Assembly (NCBI GenBank): GCA_964632355.1
Contig: CAZWBW010000071.1
Span: 1-14,858 of the forward strand
Direction of reading: 5' to 3'
Length of the DNA: 14,858 nt
Source of the DNA: JALOAP01 sp964632355
Lineage (GTDB): Bacteria > Chloroflexota > Dehalococcoidia > Tepidiformales > Tepidiformaceae
Position 1 is the stretch's first letter. The number at the start of each line of letters is the position of its first letter. Under the pieces are notes generated by a model. That model was not told the origin of the DNA. It made no database searches and saw only the letters and a program-made list of their open reading frames with translations. Shown here one piece after another: positions 13,997 to 14,858 of this stretch. The position numbers and the translations under genes were made by a program.

Positions 13997-14002
13997 ATGC
14001 TA
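13997..14002 (-). promoter_or_regulatory. Leaderless-type -10 (TAGCAT) for queD
   Basis: The minus strand reads TAGCAT, then TGAACC, then the ATG at 13990. The hexamer and its spacing equal those of the DUF72 gene. No ribosome site is seen. Confidence 0.6.
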
Positions 14003-14057
14003 GGGGAGCGGGCGCTCGCAGGCATGTCAGCCGCTCACCGAGGTCGCCAGGCTGGCT

Positions 14058-14085
14058 TTGCCGCACCTATACCCCGTGCTATATT
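14058..14085 (+). promoter_or_regulatory. Sigma-70-type promoter for the nuo operon (TTGCCG - 16 bp - TATATT)
   Basis: TTGCCG at 14058-14063 and TATATT at 14080-14085 are 16 bp apart. The -10 is the best match to TATAAT in the window. Start of transcription would fall near 14092, about 40 nt before the GTG of nuoA, so this gene is not leaderless. Confidence 0.6.
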
Positions 14086-14130
14086 CAACTGCGGCGTACT
14101 TAGCGACGAATTTCACAAACAGGTTCCCGG

Positions 14131-14505
14131 GTGCTTTACGAATTCGGCCACATCGGCATCCTGCTGATCATTGCGCTCATCTTCCCGCTTGGCGCGCTCG
14201 TGACCTCGTGGGCCTTCAAGTTCGTCAACATTCGGCCGGATGCCGCCGAGGACCCGGTCAAGACCGACACCTACGAGTGCGGTATGCGGACCGAGGGCCC
14301 AACCCTCGTCCAGTTCAACTTCCGCTACTACTACATCGCGCTGTTGTTCGTCCTGCTCGATGTCGAAATCGTCTTCCTGTTCCCCTGGGCACTGGTCTTC
14401 GACGACATCGGCTGGGCCGCCTACGGCAAGGGCCTGCTCTTCATCGGGACGTTCATCGTTGGCGGCATCTATGCCTGGCGCAAGCGCGCACTGGAATGGC
14501 GGTAG
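14131..14505 (+). CDS. nuoA: NADH-quinone oxidoreductase subunit A
   Basis: Membrane subunit of respiratory complex I, 124 aa, the usual length. It has three transmembrane helices (about 7-30, 66-90, 100-117). The conserved loop between helices 1 and 2 contains YECGM (48-52) with the invariant Cys50, followed by FNFRYYYIALLFVLLDVE (62-79) with conserved acidic residues D77 and E79 in helix 2. The GTG start at 14131 has only a weak AGG upstream, but the next in-frame start would cut into helix 1. It is the first gene of a complex I operon driven by the promoter at 14058-14085. The next gene, 3 bp after its stop, is nuoC rather than the usual nuoB. Confidence 0.95.
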   Translation: MLYEFGHIGILLIIALIFPLGALVTSWAFKFVNIRPDAAEDPVKTDTYECGMRTEGPTLVQFNFRYYYIALLFVLLDVEIVFLFPWALVFDDIGWAAYGKGLLFIGTFIVGGIYAWRKRALEWR

Positions 14506-14508
14506 CCC

Positions 14509-14858
14509 ATGACACGCGAATGGACCGGGGAAGAACTGGCTGCAGCCGCGGAACGCCTTGTTCCCGGCTCTGTTGAACGCGTCACCCCCAACGCCTGCTA
14601 CCTCAAGCCCGAAACCCTCGTGCAGACCTTCACCGCCCTCCGCGACGACCCGGAAACCGACTTCAAGTACCTCGCAAACCTCTGCGGCGTCGACTACTGG
14701 GACCGGTTCGAAGTCGTCTACCACGTTCACTCCTTCGAAAAGAACCACATCGGCCTCTACAAGGCCGAGACCCGCGACCGCGAGAACCCGTCGCTCCCCA
14801 GCGTCGTGCCCGTCTGGTACGGCGCCTGGATCCAGGAGAACGAAACCTACGACATGTT
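14509..14858 (+). CDS. nuoC: NADH-quinone oxidoreductase subunit C (3' end cut by window)
   Basis: Peripheral-arm subunit of complex I; 116 codons are visible before the window ends. Family features seen are a Phe-Lys-Tyr-Leu-Ala-Asn-Leu segment at 52-58, VDYWDRFEVVYHVHS (61-75) and the 30 kDa subunit signature PSLPSVVPVWYGAWIQENETYDM (94-116), where the conserved E-x-x-x-Y-D-M-F-G block starts. About a quarter to a third of a free-standing NuoC probably lies beyond, or it may be fused to NuoD, which cannot be judged here. The ATG is 3 bp after the nuoA stop, without a strong ribosome site, so translation is probably coupled. No nuoB separates the two genes. Confidence 0.92.
   Translation, partial: MTREWTGEELAAAAERLVPGSVERVTPNACYLKPETLVQTFTALRDDPETDFKYLANLCGVDYWDRFEVVYHVHSFEKNHIGLYKAETRDRENPSLPSVVPVWYGAWIQENETYDM

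Overview
This is ordinary-looking chromosomal DNA from a GC-rich bacterium. It holds 15 protein genes, two of them cut by the window ends, and one tRNA. There is no transposase, integrase, phage gene, CRISPR array or plasmid function. No lineage is certain. The Tat-exported PGRP amidase, the DUF2157 membrane protein, the ECF42-type sigma factor, the nuoA sequence and the frequent leaderless-type starts would fit a Chloroflexota member, perhaps Dehalococcoidia/Tepidiforma-like, but this is an inference and a high-GC actinobacterial relative is not excluded.

Layout. Positions 1-2505 hold two divergent cell-envelope genes 35 bp apart: a Tat-exported amidase (minus, cut at base 1) and a LysM polysaccharide deacetylase (plus). 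They appear to share overlapping -10 elements. Positions 2506-5530 hold a serine beta-lactamase-like hydrolase (minus), which abuts the deacetylase tail to tail with no gap, and a divergent acyl-CoA synthetase (plus). Positions 5549-8176 hold a minus-strand series: a DUF72 protein, then a DUF2157 membrane protein overlapping by 4 bp (GTGA) a membrane-anchored beta-propeller-like protein. Positions 8276-10529 run on the plus strand: a Rieske ferredoxin, an AraC regulator and two overlapping VOC (glyoxalase-fold) genes, ended by a long hairpin. Positions 10669-12484 (minus) hold a DGPF/YCII protein and an ECF42-type sigma factor with a TPR-like tail; a matching ECF42-type promoter lies upstream. 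Positions 12733-13990 (minus) hold tRNA-Gln(UUG), a cysteine-rich protein of unknown function and a QueD-type 6-carboxytetrahydropterin synthase. Positions 14131-14858 (plus) open a complex I operon, nuoA then nuoC.

The most informative signals are regulatory. Four genes on both strands (starts at 1555, 7179, 8176 and 13990) lack a Shine-Dalgarno sequence and carry a TANNNT hexamer exactly at -12 to -7 from the start codon. This is the signature of leaderless transcription with the start codon at +1. Genes with a clear Shine-Dalgarno sequence do not have the hexamer at that spacing. The other point worth a second look is nuoC directly following nuoA with no nuoB between them. I found no convincing previously undescribed multi-gene system.
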